Shown here: piece by piece, positions 31,180 to 42,282 of the stretch
Position numbering within the stretch: position 1 is the stretch's first letter
Layout of the letters: each line of letters begins with the position of its first letter
NCBI GenBank assembly: GCA_037893225.1
Contig: JAZGUH010000073.1
Location: forward strand, 177,565 to 241,564
Length of the DNA stretch: 64,000 bases
From: Hippasteria phrygiana
Taxonomy: Eukaryota; Echinodermata; Asteroidea; Valvatida; Goniasteridae
Direction of reading: 5' to 3'
Program-made: the position numbers and the translations under genes
Notes under the pieces: generated by a model
Seen by the model: the letters and a program-made list of their open reading frames with translations, nothing else
Databases searched by the model: none
Told to the model about the DNA's origin: nothing

Positions 31180-32540
31180 CTTGGTTCTAGCGTCTCCGAA
31201 GCTGATTTCGGGAAGATTCAGCAGCTCACCCTTTCCTCCAGCAACCACGCCAAATCAAGAAATTCCAGAGTATCACCAAGCGCAAGACCAAGACCAGTCC
31301 TAGCCCTGCTTCGACCCAGGTAATGGGATCACCTATATCCCCCACTCCCACAGCCCCCGACCCTGGCCATGGGATCTTCTATATCCCTAACCCTCCAGCC
31401 GAATGACGGATGCTCTGTACCCTCCAACCTGCACCACACCAAATCCCACCTTCGCTCTCAAGAATCATCACCCGGCACACCGTAGTTAACCTGAGCCAGC
31501 ATATCCTTTCCACGGAAGAGACCAAAGTTCTGTCATTGGGCATGAACTTTGCTCTTGTCCCTCGACCATCCCCTGTAGAAGAGATCATGCAACGCACCGA
31601 GCCCACCCTCCGCCCTCCGGAAACACACAAACCAGCCAAGCCTAACATCTCCAGACAAGACCGGTCAGCCATAACATCACTGCGCCAAGACAAGTTCATC
31701 CACATTCTTCGAGCAGACAAGGGTATTAAATGCCACTGTCATCATGGACCATGCATGCCGAGTATGACCGCGGACATCCTCAACTCGCACTGCTACCGTG
31801 AAGTCCGGAAAGACCCCCACACCTTCCATCGATAGGAGGCTGCAAGGCAAGCGTCTTTCTCTGGAGCGTTCAGGCAACATCTCACAGCCCTTGTACAGAT
31901 AGCTCCGGCCATCCAGCTCCAAGTGCCCCAGGTTCTTCGGTCATCCCAAGATCCATAAGAAGGATGTTCCCCTGCGCCCCATCGTAGCTTCCAGGGAAGG
32001 CCCCACCTACGACACAGCCAGGCATCTTACCAAGATACTTCACCCCCTGGTAGGCAACACTGAGCACCACATCAAGAACTCCGACTAGTTTGCCACCCTC
32101 ATCCAAGGCCTCACCCTCCAGCCGGACGACATCATAGTCAGCTTCGATGTCGTCTCCCTCTTCACCAATGTCACCACATCCGACGCCAATACCATCGCCA
32201 AGGACAGACTCCAAACAGACCTCACCCTCAAGGACCGCACCGACCTCACTCCTGACCAGCTTCATAATATGCTCCTCACATGTGTCAACTCACCCAGCTT
32301 CCGATGGCGGGATAACTTCTTCGAACAGTCGGCTGGAGCCTCCATGGGATCTCCATCTCCTATATCCCCGGTTCTGGCCGACATATTCATGGAAGAGTTT
32401 GAGCAGACCGCCATCGCCACAGCAGATCACAGCCCTAGGGTTTGGCTCCGGTACGTTGACGACACCTTTGTCATCTCGCAGCACGGGCAGTATAACCATC
32501 GGCTTTTCTTGGAAAAATCGCTCTTGTACTGGAGGTAAAC
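31180..32540 (+). mobile_element. Penelope-like retroelement fragment (decayed)
   Basis: Reverse transcriptase of Penelope-like type spread over shifted frames. The N-terminal region (about 31410-31830) reads VVNLSQHILSTEETKVLSLG and ends in ADILNSHCYREVRKDP with a frameshift near 31725 after ADKG. Next come FGHPKIHKKDVPLRPIVASR (about 31935-32000), IVSFDVVSLFTNV (near 32135) and GASMGSPSPISPVLADIFME (near 32335-32394), then LRYVDDTFVIS with the catalytic YVDD box (near 32447-32480). Several stops and shifts interrupt it. The GIY-YIG endonuclease expected downstream is not seen, and similarity ends at about 32538. The left boundary is approximate. Confidence 0.8.
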
Positions 32541-33071
32541 AAAAGAACCAAAAAAATATACGTCTTGTATATCAAATGCCTCTTGGTCAAACACATATTT
32601 TTGCGAAAAGCGTTATTCACTATCTCAATAAACCACTCATGAAACGTCAAGAGCAAACTATGCAAAAAATACTGTATCAGGATTTTTTTCTTCCTTTTTT
32701 GGTTCATGTCATTATTGACTGCTGTTTTGGTTAAAAATATATCACTGTTCAATCATTTCCAGGTCCGTTAATAGAAATGTTTGCATTTTTTCTGTCAACA
32801 TTTTGTGATTTATTTCAGTCTTTGAATGCGACATGCGAATCATACTACTAACGCAGTACTGTGACGTTTAATGATGCTAGATTAGGGTAGTCTGAAAAGT
32901 CAAAAGCGATATGGAATGCGTATGCGTACGGGGGGGGGGGGGGGGGGGGGGGGGTTGGGGCCACTGCGTATGCCATGCGTACAGGGGGGAGGGGGGTCAA
33001 AAAAGTCTGCATTTCGTGCGTACTGTGGACGACCCCTTAGATGATGGTCGATCATAATGCAGTGCTAGCTG
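32541..33071. other. Unassigned intergenic DNA with poly-G run
   Basis: AT-rich and without coding signal apart from a 25-base G-run at 32930-32954, flanked by repeated GCGTACG-type words (TGCGTATGCGTACGG, ATGCGTACAGG). The target duplication of the next element closes it at 33063-33071. Confidence 0.5.
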
Positions 33072-34436
33072 TAGTCTTGGTTCAAGACGTTGTTACGTAT
33101 ATACGCGATAACCGGCCGCCGCGAGAGGGCGTTATCACGACAAACTATTAATAGCCACGAACCGCCAGTAACATACAACGTCTTGGGGGATGGGAATCTT
33201 CTAAAATCTCCCCCCGAAAAATGGGGGAAACTAGTGCGCATGCGTCAATTCTGTATGAACATGAGGAACATTTTCTCTTCACGCACGCGCACATACGAAA
33301 AAGAGCTGCCATGAAGTTGCACAATAGTCTGGTAGCTATATATACTACTGGCCGAAGGGCTAGGGATCGACGCTGGTAAGTTCGCGATCGAAGCTGCTGG
33401 CTCTGCTTTGCATTAATTGCAGGCAGCCGGCCGGCCGGCCGGCCGGCTATGCGCTAGCGGCTGCAGTGTTCACCGCTCGTGTTCGCATGCGACGTCTTGC
33501 AACTGTAACGATCGATGCCAGGGAGATACGACGGGGAAGGTGCCGGGCGGGAACGGGCAGGCAACCTGGGTGATGGTGTGTAATCTGCGGGAAATTACTT
33601 GTTACATGCAAGAAATACCTCCCCATTATATTAAACCGTCGGGGCTCGGACAACTCGACCGTTGGTCGACTCGACTCGAGACAACTCGACCGTTGAGACA
33701 AATCGACCGTCTTTGCGTCAAATGGGAAGACAAGTCTTCCGTTGAGACAAGTCGTCCGTTGAATTGAAGTCGACTCGGAGGTAGGGGAATTGCGTCCAGC
33801 CTCAAAGCAAACATGAGCCTGAATTTTTGTCGAGTTTCACCAGTGGAGAAAACCCGCAGGAGATCTAGAGTGCGTCTCAGTATCTTTGTGAACTGTGTGA
33901 CAATCGAATCACCAGAGTACGACAATCTCCGTTTTCCCCGGTGTCCGGCCGTAAAGACTAGGGCCTCGTGAGCTATTTGTTTTATTATTATCATCATCAC
34001 GGCCTTTTTTATTTTATATCTCAATCTAATCACCTAACAAGGTCTCCTCAGCACCATTATAATATATCATATTCAGCCCCGTTAAGATTTTCTGTTTATT
34101 ATATTTCCATCATTCCGGAACTTTTTAGTTCATTCCCCTAGCCCTCGGCCCTACCAAACAATCTAAATAGCACGGACCTGCTGTACCTTAATCTTCATAT
34201 ACTAACACTCGGGCGGTAGTAGTCAGGGGGTTAGACTATGCATAATGCATTTATTTATGTATTCATAATGCCGCTGCAACATTAGGCTAAGCAGGTGCGT
34301 GCGCACAACACGGCTTCTACAAGATTCCCAAGACGTTGTTACTAGCGGTTCGTGACTATTAAGTTTGTCGTGATAACGCCCTCTCGCGGCGGCCGGTTAT
34401 CGCGTATATACGTAACAACGTCTTGAACCAAGACTA
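33072..34436. mobile_element. Mutator-like non-autonomous element, ~130-bp TIRs, 9-bp target duplication
   Basis: Left end TAGTCTTGGTTCAAGACGTT and the inverse of the right end match for the first ~85 bp with essentially no mismatch, then with small gaps to about 33203 and back to about 34314. Direct repeats TGCTAGCTG flank it at 33063-33071 and 34437-34445. The interior has a GGCC-repeat palindrome near 33425-33447, several ACTCGACCGTTG / AAGTCGTCCGTTG repeats near 33648-33760, and no transposase. Its right end is about 760 bp upstream of the SLC22 start codon. Confidence 0.85.
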
Positions 34437-34445
34437 TGCTAGCTG

Positions 34446-35197
34446 TAGACTTGAGCTCAGACCATACCCATTTGCTTCAATATCATAAACTATATTCTTG
34501 TCAGAGTTGAAGTCGAGTCTTGTCCTTTCACAAGTCCTTTCGCCAGTTCAATCAGATGTCCCTTCATAAAGCCGGTCACTGGATGAACAATGACAATTAA
34601 AATGCCTTTGTCAAAGCTCATTTGAATAGCTTGTGCTTGGAATTAGGACTGGAGGGCCTGTGATGGACTCGACTACATCCATGATTTATGGCAAATCACC
34701 CCTCCTATTTAAATGCCTCGTCAGTCCTATCCCCCCAAAAAATCCAATCGAAATTTTTCGATAGTCATTTTTATACCCAGACTATACAATTCTCCCAGCA
34801 CGTAGTAGGCCTACACTTTCGTGGAGCGTTGGAAGTTTGAAAACCTTCATGGCGTGCAGCTGTCTTGTCGCGCTAAAGATGGCAATTACAGGCTTGAATG
34901 GAGTCTAAATCGAAACTATAAAAACGACAATGACCGCCGCAGTTCCAGAGTGAAAGGTTATCGAGGCTCGAGTTTCCGTGCTCTTGTGTTGAACCCGTGG
35001 TTGAACCAGCTGGATGGCATTCTGCATGATACTCCAGTTCCCATGAGCTCGTCACGTCACACGCAACCCGAAAGATGGCTTGGCCCCCACGCATATAATA
35101 TGCAGAACACTACTGGTAGTGGTCTGGGCAGAAGAATAATCCGACTTGGACATACTTTCTAAACATTCCATGTAATTCCGATCTTTCAAGAAGAAAA
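34446..35197 (+). promoter_or_regulatory. Upstream region and presumed 5' UTR of the SLC22 gene
   Basis: Sequence between the Mutator-like element and the ATG at 35198. A TATAAAAA word lies at 34917-34924. Nothing here proves a transcription start, and a non-coding first exon cannot be excluded. The context at the ATG (AAGAAAAATGC) has A at position -3, acceptable for animal initiation. Confidence 0.25.
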
Positions 35198-35644
35198 ATG
35201 CATTTCGACGAGATACTGGGCCACATCGGCACATTCGGCCGGTACCAGAAGTTGACCTTCTTGATCGTCTGCTTGATGTCCATGCCTATGAGCTATCACC
35301 AGATGGCCCAGGTATTTCTCGCCCCATACACCGATCACTGGTGTGCTGCCCCCGAGCTCAGGAACCCCAACTGCAGTGCTGTCGTGGGCGATCTCACCGA
35401 GTCGTATTCGCAGTGCGTCGAGGCCAGGAAGAACAGAACCATTCCCAGGGATGAGGAGGGGAAGTTTCTCCGTTGTCAACGATATGTCTTGGATGAGGCA
35501 GGGGAGGATGTCGCAACTACTTGGTGGGATGCTGATAATGGAACCATGGGAGATGTTGGAGCTATGGTGCTGAATGAGACTACAGATTGTGATGCTGGGT
35601 GGGAGTATGACCGCTCACAATATCACACGACGGTCGTGCAAGAT
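35198..35644 (+). CDS. SLC22A: SLC22 transporter, exon 1: N-terminus, TM1, extracellular loop
   Basis: Encodes residues 1-149. It starts MHFDEILGHIGTFGRYQKLT, the standard SLC22 N-terminus (FD-x-IL-x-x-x-G-x-FG-x-x-Q), then TM1 (about 19-41). The extracellular loop has Cys49, 59, 73, 93 and 131 (a sixth, Cys154, is in exon 2) and sequons at Asn58 (NCS), Asn79 (NRT), Asn114 (NGT) and Asn126 (NET). CDAGWEYDRSQYHTTVVQD is the loop's conserved end. Donor GAT|GTAGGT after 35644, phase 0. The loop is somewhat long and acidic (EDVATTWWDADNGTMGDVG). Confidence 0.95.
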
Positions 35645-35980
35645 GTAGGTTATACCTTTTGAGTTCGCTTCTAAAAACTGACATTGCGTTTAGTGATTTT
35701 TTTTCACATTCGTGTGTTGTTGTTTTTCTAATGCAGGAAATGCCACAGATTTTTAAAAAGCTGTCTGTACTTTGCGGGTGTCGATCACCATCGAACAATT
35801 AATTTTCAAATTCAATTACTAAATTCTTAGCATTAAGAGTCATGTGATGGAAAGGAGAGAATTCCTAAACCTATTTGTGTTCGACTGAAAGTGTCGAATT
35901 CTAACAAGTTTGTCAATAAATGTTCAAAGTGCACAAAGAAAACTGGCAGTATCTGACAAAATTGTGAGACCCCAACATAG

Positions 35981-36240
35981 GGCAAGATAACTCAGTTGGT
36001 AGAGCGCCGGTACGGTAATCTGGAGGGCGCAGACACGGTTCGAATTTACCTAGTCAGTTTCCCTTGTGGAGTGTTTGACAAATTTTGTCAATAATTAATA
36101 ACATTTGAATGGAAAAGGTCAAGCCGCGTCCGATTCTTGTGTCTCGAGCTATTAGTCTAGGTCTTCGCCGGTAAGCAAATACGTGGGCAGCCGCAGCTCT
36201 GAAAGCCCGTTTTGGACACGGCCTGATTTTCTTCAGGAAT
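35981..36240 (+). mobile_element. tRNA-derived SINE
   Basis: GGCAAGATAACTCAGTTGGT, AGAGCGCCGGTACGGTAATC and CGGTTCGAATTTACC form a tRNA-like head with a pol III A box (TAACTCAGTTGG, about 35988-35999) and B box (GGTTCGAATTT, about 36038-36048). A tRNA-unrelated body follows; its right end is uncertain and no A-rich tail or target duplication was found. Not a functional tRNA: the acceptor stem does not pair. Confidence 0.75.
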
Positions 36241-37508
36241 GAAAGTCAGAAAAGTCTTCCTTTATTAAAGGCATCGATGCACAGTAATTGAAACTGTTTA
36301 AGACTATGACCATGTTCAGTGGATGAAAATTTCAGTTTAATGTGGAAGAAAACTATTTTTGAACGAAAAAAACCCACACTTTTAATACTACACTGTGCAC
36401 TCTATTTGTCCTAAAATGCATATTCTATTGTGTGCTGTGCGCGAAGATTGATGTACAATAATACTGTCGGGATTAGGAGCGTCCTGCTCCTAATTCACCA
36501 TTAAATATGTTACTTGTTGTAACATATTTTTGTGTGGAATGGCTCACTGAAAAATTTATAACTTTTGTAATGCTAACCAATTAGCAATTCGGTTTAAAAA
36601 TGTATTTCTTCAGGGTGATATAGATCAAAAAAGCACGGGCTTATAGTATAGCTTTCACATCGTCGGTGACAATCACCCTGATAGTCGATTTAATTATGAA
36701 TTTCCTTATTGTACAGGGTGTATAAACAAAGGAAACCAGATGTAAATGTAAATTATGAAAAATGTACTAAAAGTATTTTCTTAAAAGGTAAACATCATGT
36801 GAAACACCACGGTGTTTATACCTTGATCGTGTGTCTGTGGTCAAGGATGACTGGGCACAGGGTCAAAATCTGTACTGGGCCAAGTTTTCCTGGCTTAGAT
36901 TGTATGCAAATGTTGAAAATAATGGACTAGCTGTTCAGTCATCGGTGAGTTACGTCAGCACATTTTTGCCGGTGTGGAAATGTAGGCACTGTGTATTATA
37001 CGAAGCTCCATTCTGCCAAAATAGTTCAATTAACTACACAGCAAAACTACACCGTTTCCACACAGGCACACTATGCATGAGAGAGCATGTGGGGTCTGCA
37101 TGCTCATGCCGTGGAAACTAACGCTGTGGCCACACTATGGGGGACACCGTGTATACATGTACAATGTGAACACACTGTGGACTCTTGTGTCCACACCGTA
37201 AACTCACTGTGGTTTTGTTCCAAATTCACAGTGTCCCACGCAGAGGACACGTACAGTGTGATAAAAGTGTGACCACTGAATCCAAATAACCGTATGAAGA
37301 CAGTGTGAATACTGTGATTAACATCATAGTGGCAGGGGAAGAATTTATTTCAGGGTTAGCCCATTATTAAACCTTTTTCGTACAATGCATGTACGATGGT
37401 CACTCCATGGCGGTCCGTCCACACGTGGTAGTTTTGTTTATATTTCACGCTATCTGGTCACGTGGATGAAAAAGTTCTGTACATTCATTTATTCCAACTT
37501 GCCCTAAA

Positions 37509-37540
37509 CATGGAGGAAGGATATAGATCCTTCCTCCATG
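37509..37540. repeat. CATGGAGGAAGG hairpin
   Basis: CATGGAGGAAGGATAT is followed directly by the inverse ATCCTTCCTCCATG. The same CATGGAGG word forms hairpins or paired ends at 45496/45657, 49719-49740, 51079-51115, 51793-51814, 53154-53189, 53503-53562 and 53795-53822. Confidence 0.75.
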
Positions 37541-38482
37541 CCCCAAACAAGGCTACATAAGCCACTCGAGGTATGGGGCTGCGAAAAAGGGAAATAGTCA
37601 AAGATACAAGAGGTAGGTAGGAATTAATATCATTCCTCTTCAAGCAGAAACGTTCGTACATAAGATAAAGAGAAACATGCCCCAGACAAAAAGAGATATA
37701 CCGAACGAGGAAAAAAAAAGCTATTGGCATAGCTATTGGGACGTAACGACAAGTGGCAGCGAAGTAGGCCTGTTTATTATAGTCGAAAAGTTTCGCGGAT
37801 TGTATGAAATCCTAAACAAAACCGGGTCATTAACACTATTCAGTATATACTGTGGTGTATTTGCTTTGGGTTTTTTTGGTCTGAGTGCTTTTATTTTTAA
37901 GATATTGTTGCGAGCCGAGAGTCTTTCTACATAAGACTCATATCCGAATATTCAAAGTAGCTGAATATTTTCGGTTTCTCGCTCAAGAGGTTATGCAATT
38001 TCTTGTTCATATACTTAGAACAAAAACTGAAAAGAAATTTTCTGTTAAAATAAAGGATACAGTTTGAAAATTTGTTACAAACCAATTTGTTTAGGAGAAC
38101 TTTACAAAATACAGCTGCAGTATGACAAACTTGACAAGCGTCCATGCACCTTCTAAAGTACCGGACTACCGGTACCATCCCCCGGAGACATTCAGAGTAG
38201 TCCGATTTCTCTTGTGCAGGTTATTTTCCGTATTTGAACAATCGCCCCTATCCCTCGTGTTCAAATAGCAATAGCCCGACCACTGGCCAATTTTGGATAA
38301 GCACGTAATAAGTTATGAGAAGGTAAGTGATTAAGAAAGGAAGAAAAATAACCGAGTTGCGGCCATGCTCGCCTATTTCTAGCAGCAGCGTACGTACCGA
38401 AATTACAAAAATGCATCGCCAAGTCAGCATGTCACCGACACCACGCCGATCAGCGTTTGCAACAGCTTTAAATGCTTTGTTT

Positions 38483-38740
38483 GGGCCAATTTCACGGAAC
38501 TTCTAACCATACAAAATTGCTTTGTATGATCATGGAGTGATAAAAGCTTCCTTGGTAAAAACAAGATTACCAGCCAAATGTTCATGTGATGTATACATGT
38601 ATTGCTTGTGACTGGTATTCGGCTATTGTTTGCCTAAATAAATCACATGGAGTTTTGGATGGTAACCTGTTTTTACTAAGGAAGACTTTTGTTTGTGCTT
38701 TAAGCCATTTTTTGGGTGCTTAGCAGCTTAATGTATTGGC
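38483..38740. mobile_element. GGCCAATTTCA MITE, copy 6, degenerate
   Basis: Begins GGGCCAATTTCACGGAAC and keeps TTACCAGCC, GGTAACCTGTTTTTACTAAG and GTGCTTAGCAGCT, but the right end (AATGTATTGGC) is decayed. Confidence 0.65.
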
Positions 38741-39104
38741 TTATGGCCTTTCCAGAAATGTGCGGGGAAGATTATGCATATGGGTGTCGCTAGAGTATTT
38801 TAAATTGGGGGGTGGGGGGGGGGGGGGGGGGTCATAACAATTTGCCAACGGGTTGTCAGAAAAGAAAAAAAGTGGCCCGAAAAACAATTCCGTCCGAAAG
38901 GTTGTGGGGGGGGGGGTGTGCAGGAGGAGGAAGGAGTGTTATAAATCATGCACGTTGCTAACAGCGATACGAATTTGCCGTCAAAATCAACTAATGGGGA
39001 CTGTCACCCCCCCCCCCCCCGCCCCCTAAGCCTTCCCTCTAGTGACGCCCGTAAACCAGTGATGGCACATCGTATAGGTCCATGGCGACGAGTACACGTA
39101 CTTG

Positions 39105-39530
39105 TGAATACTGTTAAAAAAAACTAAAAACTTTGTTAATGGAAAATATCTCGGAATTGATATATCATGGTCAAATTGTTTTAACATATTCGTAAACTAC
39201 AAGGTCTTTGCTGTAGATGGTGCAAATTGTATTAAAAATAAAGCTCAAATAAAGAAATGTCGTCGATATTTCTTTTTTAATGGTCAAAAACCAGTTTGTC
39301 CACACGTAAGTCAATGGAATTTGGTAAACAAAATACATTTTAGCACCGCGTGCACAAACTCAAACTTCAATGAATGTAATTAGGCCTACATTGATCACAG
39401 TCATCCCCTCTGTCAATACAAAATATATAAGTGTTTACAGTAAATAGCATTTGACACAATAGAACAGTTGAAGTGTTTGTTATGTTGTGCTTTTGTTTCT
39501 TCTTGGGTGGACCTGTGAGTATCGATCTTT
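39105..39530. repeat. Diverged inverted copy of the interior of the 4508-5126 element
   Basis: Inverse-complement similarity to about 4545-4900, for example AAAGCTCAAATAAAGAAATG, TTTAGCACC, TAATTAGGCCTACATTGATC and GAACAGTTGAAGTGTTTGTT. The terminal CAGTGTGGTTAA repeats are mostly lost, leaving only GTTAAAAAAAAC near 39112. Probably an older copy of the same MITE family. Confidence 0.65.
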
Positions 39531-40864
39531 GTAGCATGCATGACTCCTATAGACTTTCGTGTGAACAATCTGTCTTTGTGCCATTTATTTTTTATTTGAG
39601 CTTTCCTTTTAACGCAGTTTTCACCATATACCACTAAGATGGTGTAGTTAATAAACAATTTGTGTGTAGGTTTGAATCACTTTATTTTCATTTTATCTCG
39701 ACTCTCGTTTTACACCAGTCCCAGTATTGGAAACTCAAGAGAAGGCCAAAAAGAGAGAAAATTTACTGTTGGGCGTGTTTTATAAGGCGAATAAAATTAT
39801 CCTGTACGTTGAGGTTTGCGATTTTTACAGTGCCCTAAAAATGGTTGCATACAAGATATAGTTTTAATCTCGTCCTTGGAAACGACGCCATGATTCTTGT
39901 AGCGTTCCAAGCGCTCCAAGCGGTCCCACCTGGTAGCCTTGCCCTCCAGGAACTGAACCATTGTTAACCAGATTAGGGGTCGTACAAAACATACCAAAAT
40001 GTCTTGAACTTTCCCAGGAGGTATGTTTACACTGGTTGCAAACGTATGGAACATTGCTGATTAGCGTTTGAGTATTAACCCTGAGCGCAAAACCACTATA
40101 CATGTAGTTAATGTTTGACAAATTGGTCCTGTTTTGAAGTCGAAGCGCACCGTACCATTGACCCTGCGTTGCAGTACTTCTGCCAAGTTAGCTTTGCTTG
40201 TGCGTTTATTCATGATTTTGAACCTATTACAATGTACATTATGAAGAGCTATAGATTGCTTTTGGCTATACGAACTCAAACGGCACAAGTAGATGGGGTG
40301 GGGAAATGGCAATAAGCCATTTGTGAGTTAAATTTGAATAACATCTGGTACACCATGGAGGAAGGATACACTGACGTGCTAAAAATGCTTTGCACATAAA
40401 TTTAACTTTGAATTATCCAGACTAAAGAGACTGTTACTATATCACGTGATTCGGGGCAAGCCTTATGCTAGCAAGCTCCGGAATGGTCTGGTGTATTTGT
40501 GCCATTCTCACACATTGTGAACAATGTATTGGTGCTAAGCGTCTCTTACGTAACTATGCAAGAGTCATGTGATAAAGCAACAGTGTCTTTGGTCTAGAGA
40601 ATTCAAAGTTAAAATGTGCCCATCCCGTAAATCAGCAATAGGCTTCTGGAGAGTTGAAAAGTGCTCCGAAAATAGATTTATTTGTGTAAACATTATTGTA
40701 TTTGTTTAAATATTTTGTATGAATGTGTAAATATTCAGTTTTAACTAATAATATGCAGGGCCCCAATGGAAACCAGTTTTAAACTGTTTGGGCACACCCT
40801 GGGTAAAGAAATGTAATAAATAAATAAATAAATAAGTCATTGTACCAGATGTTATTGGAAGGTA

Positions 40865-40996
40865 AAGCACTTATCCAGAACCACCAAAATGACATTGTCG
40901 CGCGCATGGCGCCTTGTGCCTATATATTCAATAAGGCCTATGTGCATTTTCAGTAATGCATGACGATGTCATTTTGGTGGTTCTGGATAAGTGCTT
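40865..40996. mobile_element. Short hairpin MITE
   Basis: Arms 40865-40895 and 40966-40996 are inverse complements (AAGCACTTATCCAGAACCAC, then CAAAATGACAT) around a CG-containing loop with GTCGCGCGCATGGCGCC. Total about 132 bp. No target duplication was clear. Confidence 0.75.
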
Positions 40997-42213
40997 AGAA
41001 TTGAACTTTGGCTTGAACACAATTGGTCTTCGTAGGCACTATTTATGATCGGAATATTGTGCTTGCAGTCACAGGAGGTCGCGGATTTACACCGTGGACC
41101 CTCTATACCCGGTACCGAGTTTCCTGTGAAAATAGTGAAATGGTTTGGTAATGTTGGCGGCTTTGGTTGAATAATGTCCAGCACAAGGAAATAGGGTCTT
41201 GCTCTAGTACATGTACGTGTGGTGGTGTGTGGTTAGTGTTCCTGACTTCCCTGTGGTCGTATCCACCGAGGTTCTGTCTTTCTCTAGACTGGCTACCACC
41301 CCTAAATAATATGGGGACCGGTCACGTATAACCTGAACTCGCAATACGTCCGTGGAGTTGTAGCTGCCGTCCGCCATCTTACCGTGCCGAAAACAATAAT
41401 GTTTGACAACCTTGTCCACAGGGTCTACTTACATCCTCGTTCTCAACGTACATGCTAATTACAGTGTACTGTGGGCACGGTAATATGGCGGTTGCCGACT
41501 TCAGTATTTGGATTCTGGATGCTCCGTGGTGCAATCTGAGGCGTTTCCGGGCCACTTTCACCTGACTTTTTTTTAAAGCAAATATGCACTGAATATTATA
41601 TTTATTGAAAAAAAATTGTGCGTTTAGGCCACCCAAAAAGGATTTGGGCACATTAGTATGTCATTCAGTGATCAATTGTTTCCTGCTGGTTGTGGCCATT
41701 TAACCTGTAATAACCCCCCCCCCCCCCCAAGGGGATTAGATGTTGAGATGGAGAGAGTTGAAATCCCCAGGCTCCGGGAAATATTCCGGTTTTCTCTTAA
41801 AAGAGGGTTTCGGTTCTATGACATGATTCATAATCTTTTTTCTTCTTATTGCATTTTTCAGGAAAGTTTGTTTATGCCAAAAAGTAGACACAGCAGATGT
41901 TTAATATCGGCGCCGGTATTTTTTTTAAGGACGTTGCGCGCCCTCCCCCTCTTTTTTCTCCTTTTTGTGGACTCGATTTGGGATGGGGGAACGTACCCCC
42001 GCGGCGACCCCCCCCCCCCCCCCCCCCCCGGAACCGCGCCTGCAAATATAGTGACCCGAAGCGGAGCCAGCGAAGCGAGCGGAGCGTCTAACGGCGTGGG
42101 GCCGGGGTCGGCCCGCTGTAACGCGTGCCTGGAATGCTATGCGAAACAAAGGTGTGTTTTTTATGTTTGTCACCCAACCAATTAAGACAGAATGTGAAAA
42201 CAAAAGAAACTCG

Positions 42214-42282
42214 AATGTTACTGCTTAAAACTGCTTAAAACTGCTTAAAGCGTATTGGGGTGGCACTGCCACCCCAATACGC
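42214..42282. repeat. AAAACTGCTT tandem repeat plus perfect palindrome
   Basis: ACTGCTTAAA-type units occur three times (about 42219-42249). They are followed immediately by GCGTATTGGGGTGGCA, whose inverse TGCCACCCCAATACGC completes a palindrome at about 42250-42282. A related GCCACCCCTGCCACCCCTG tract continues to the right. Confidence 0.7.

Noticed and set aside
35981..36052. Functional tRNA gene
   Set aside because: A and B boxes are present, but the acceptor and T stems do not pair and the sequence continues into a repeat body, as in a SINE.
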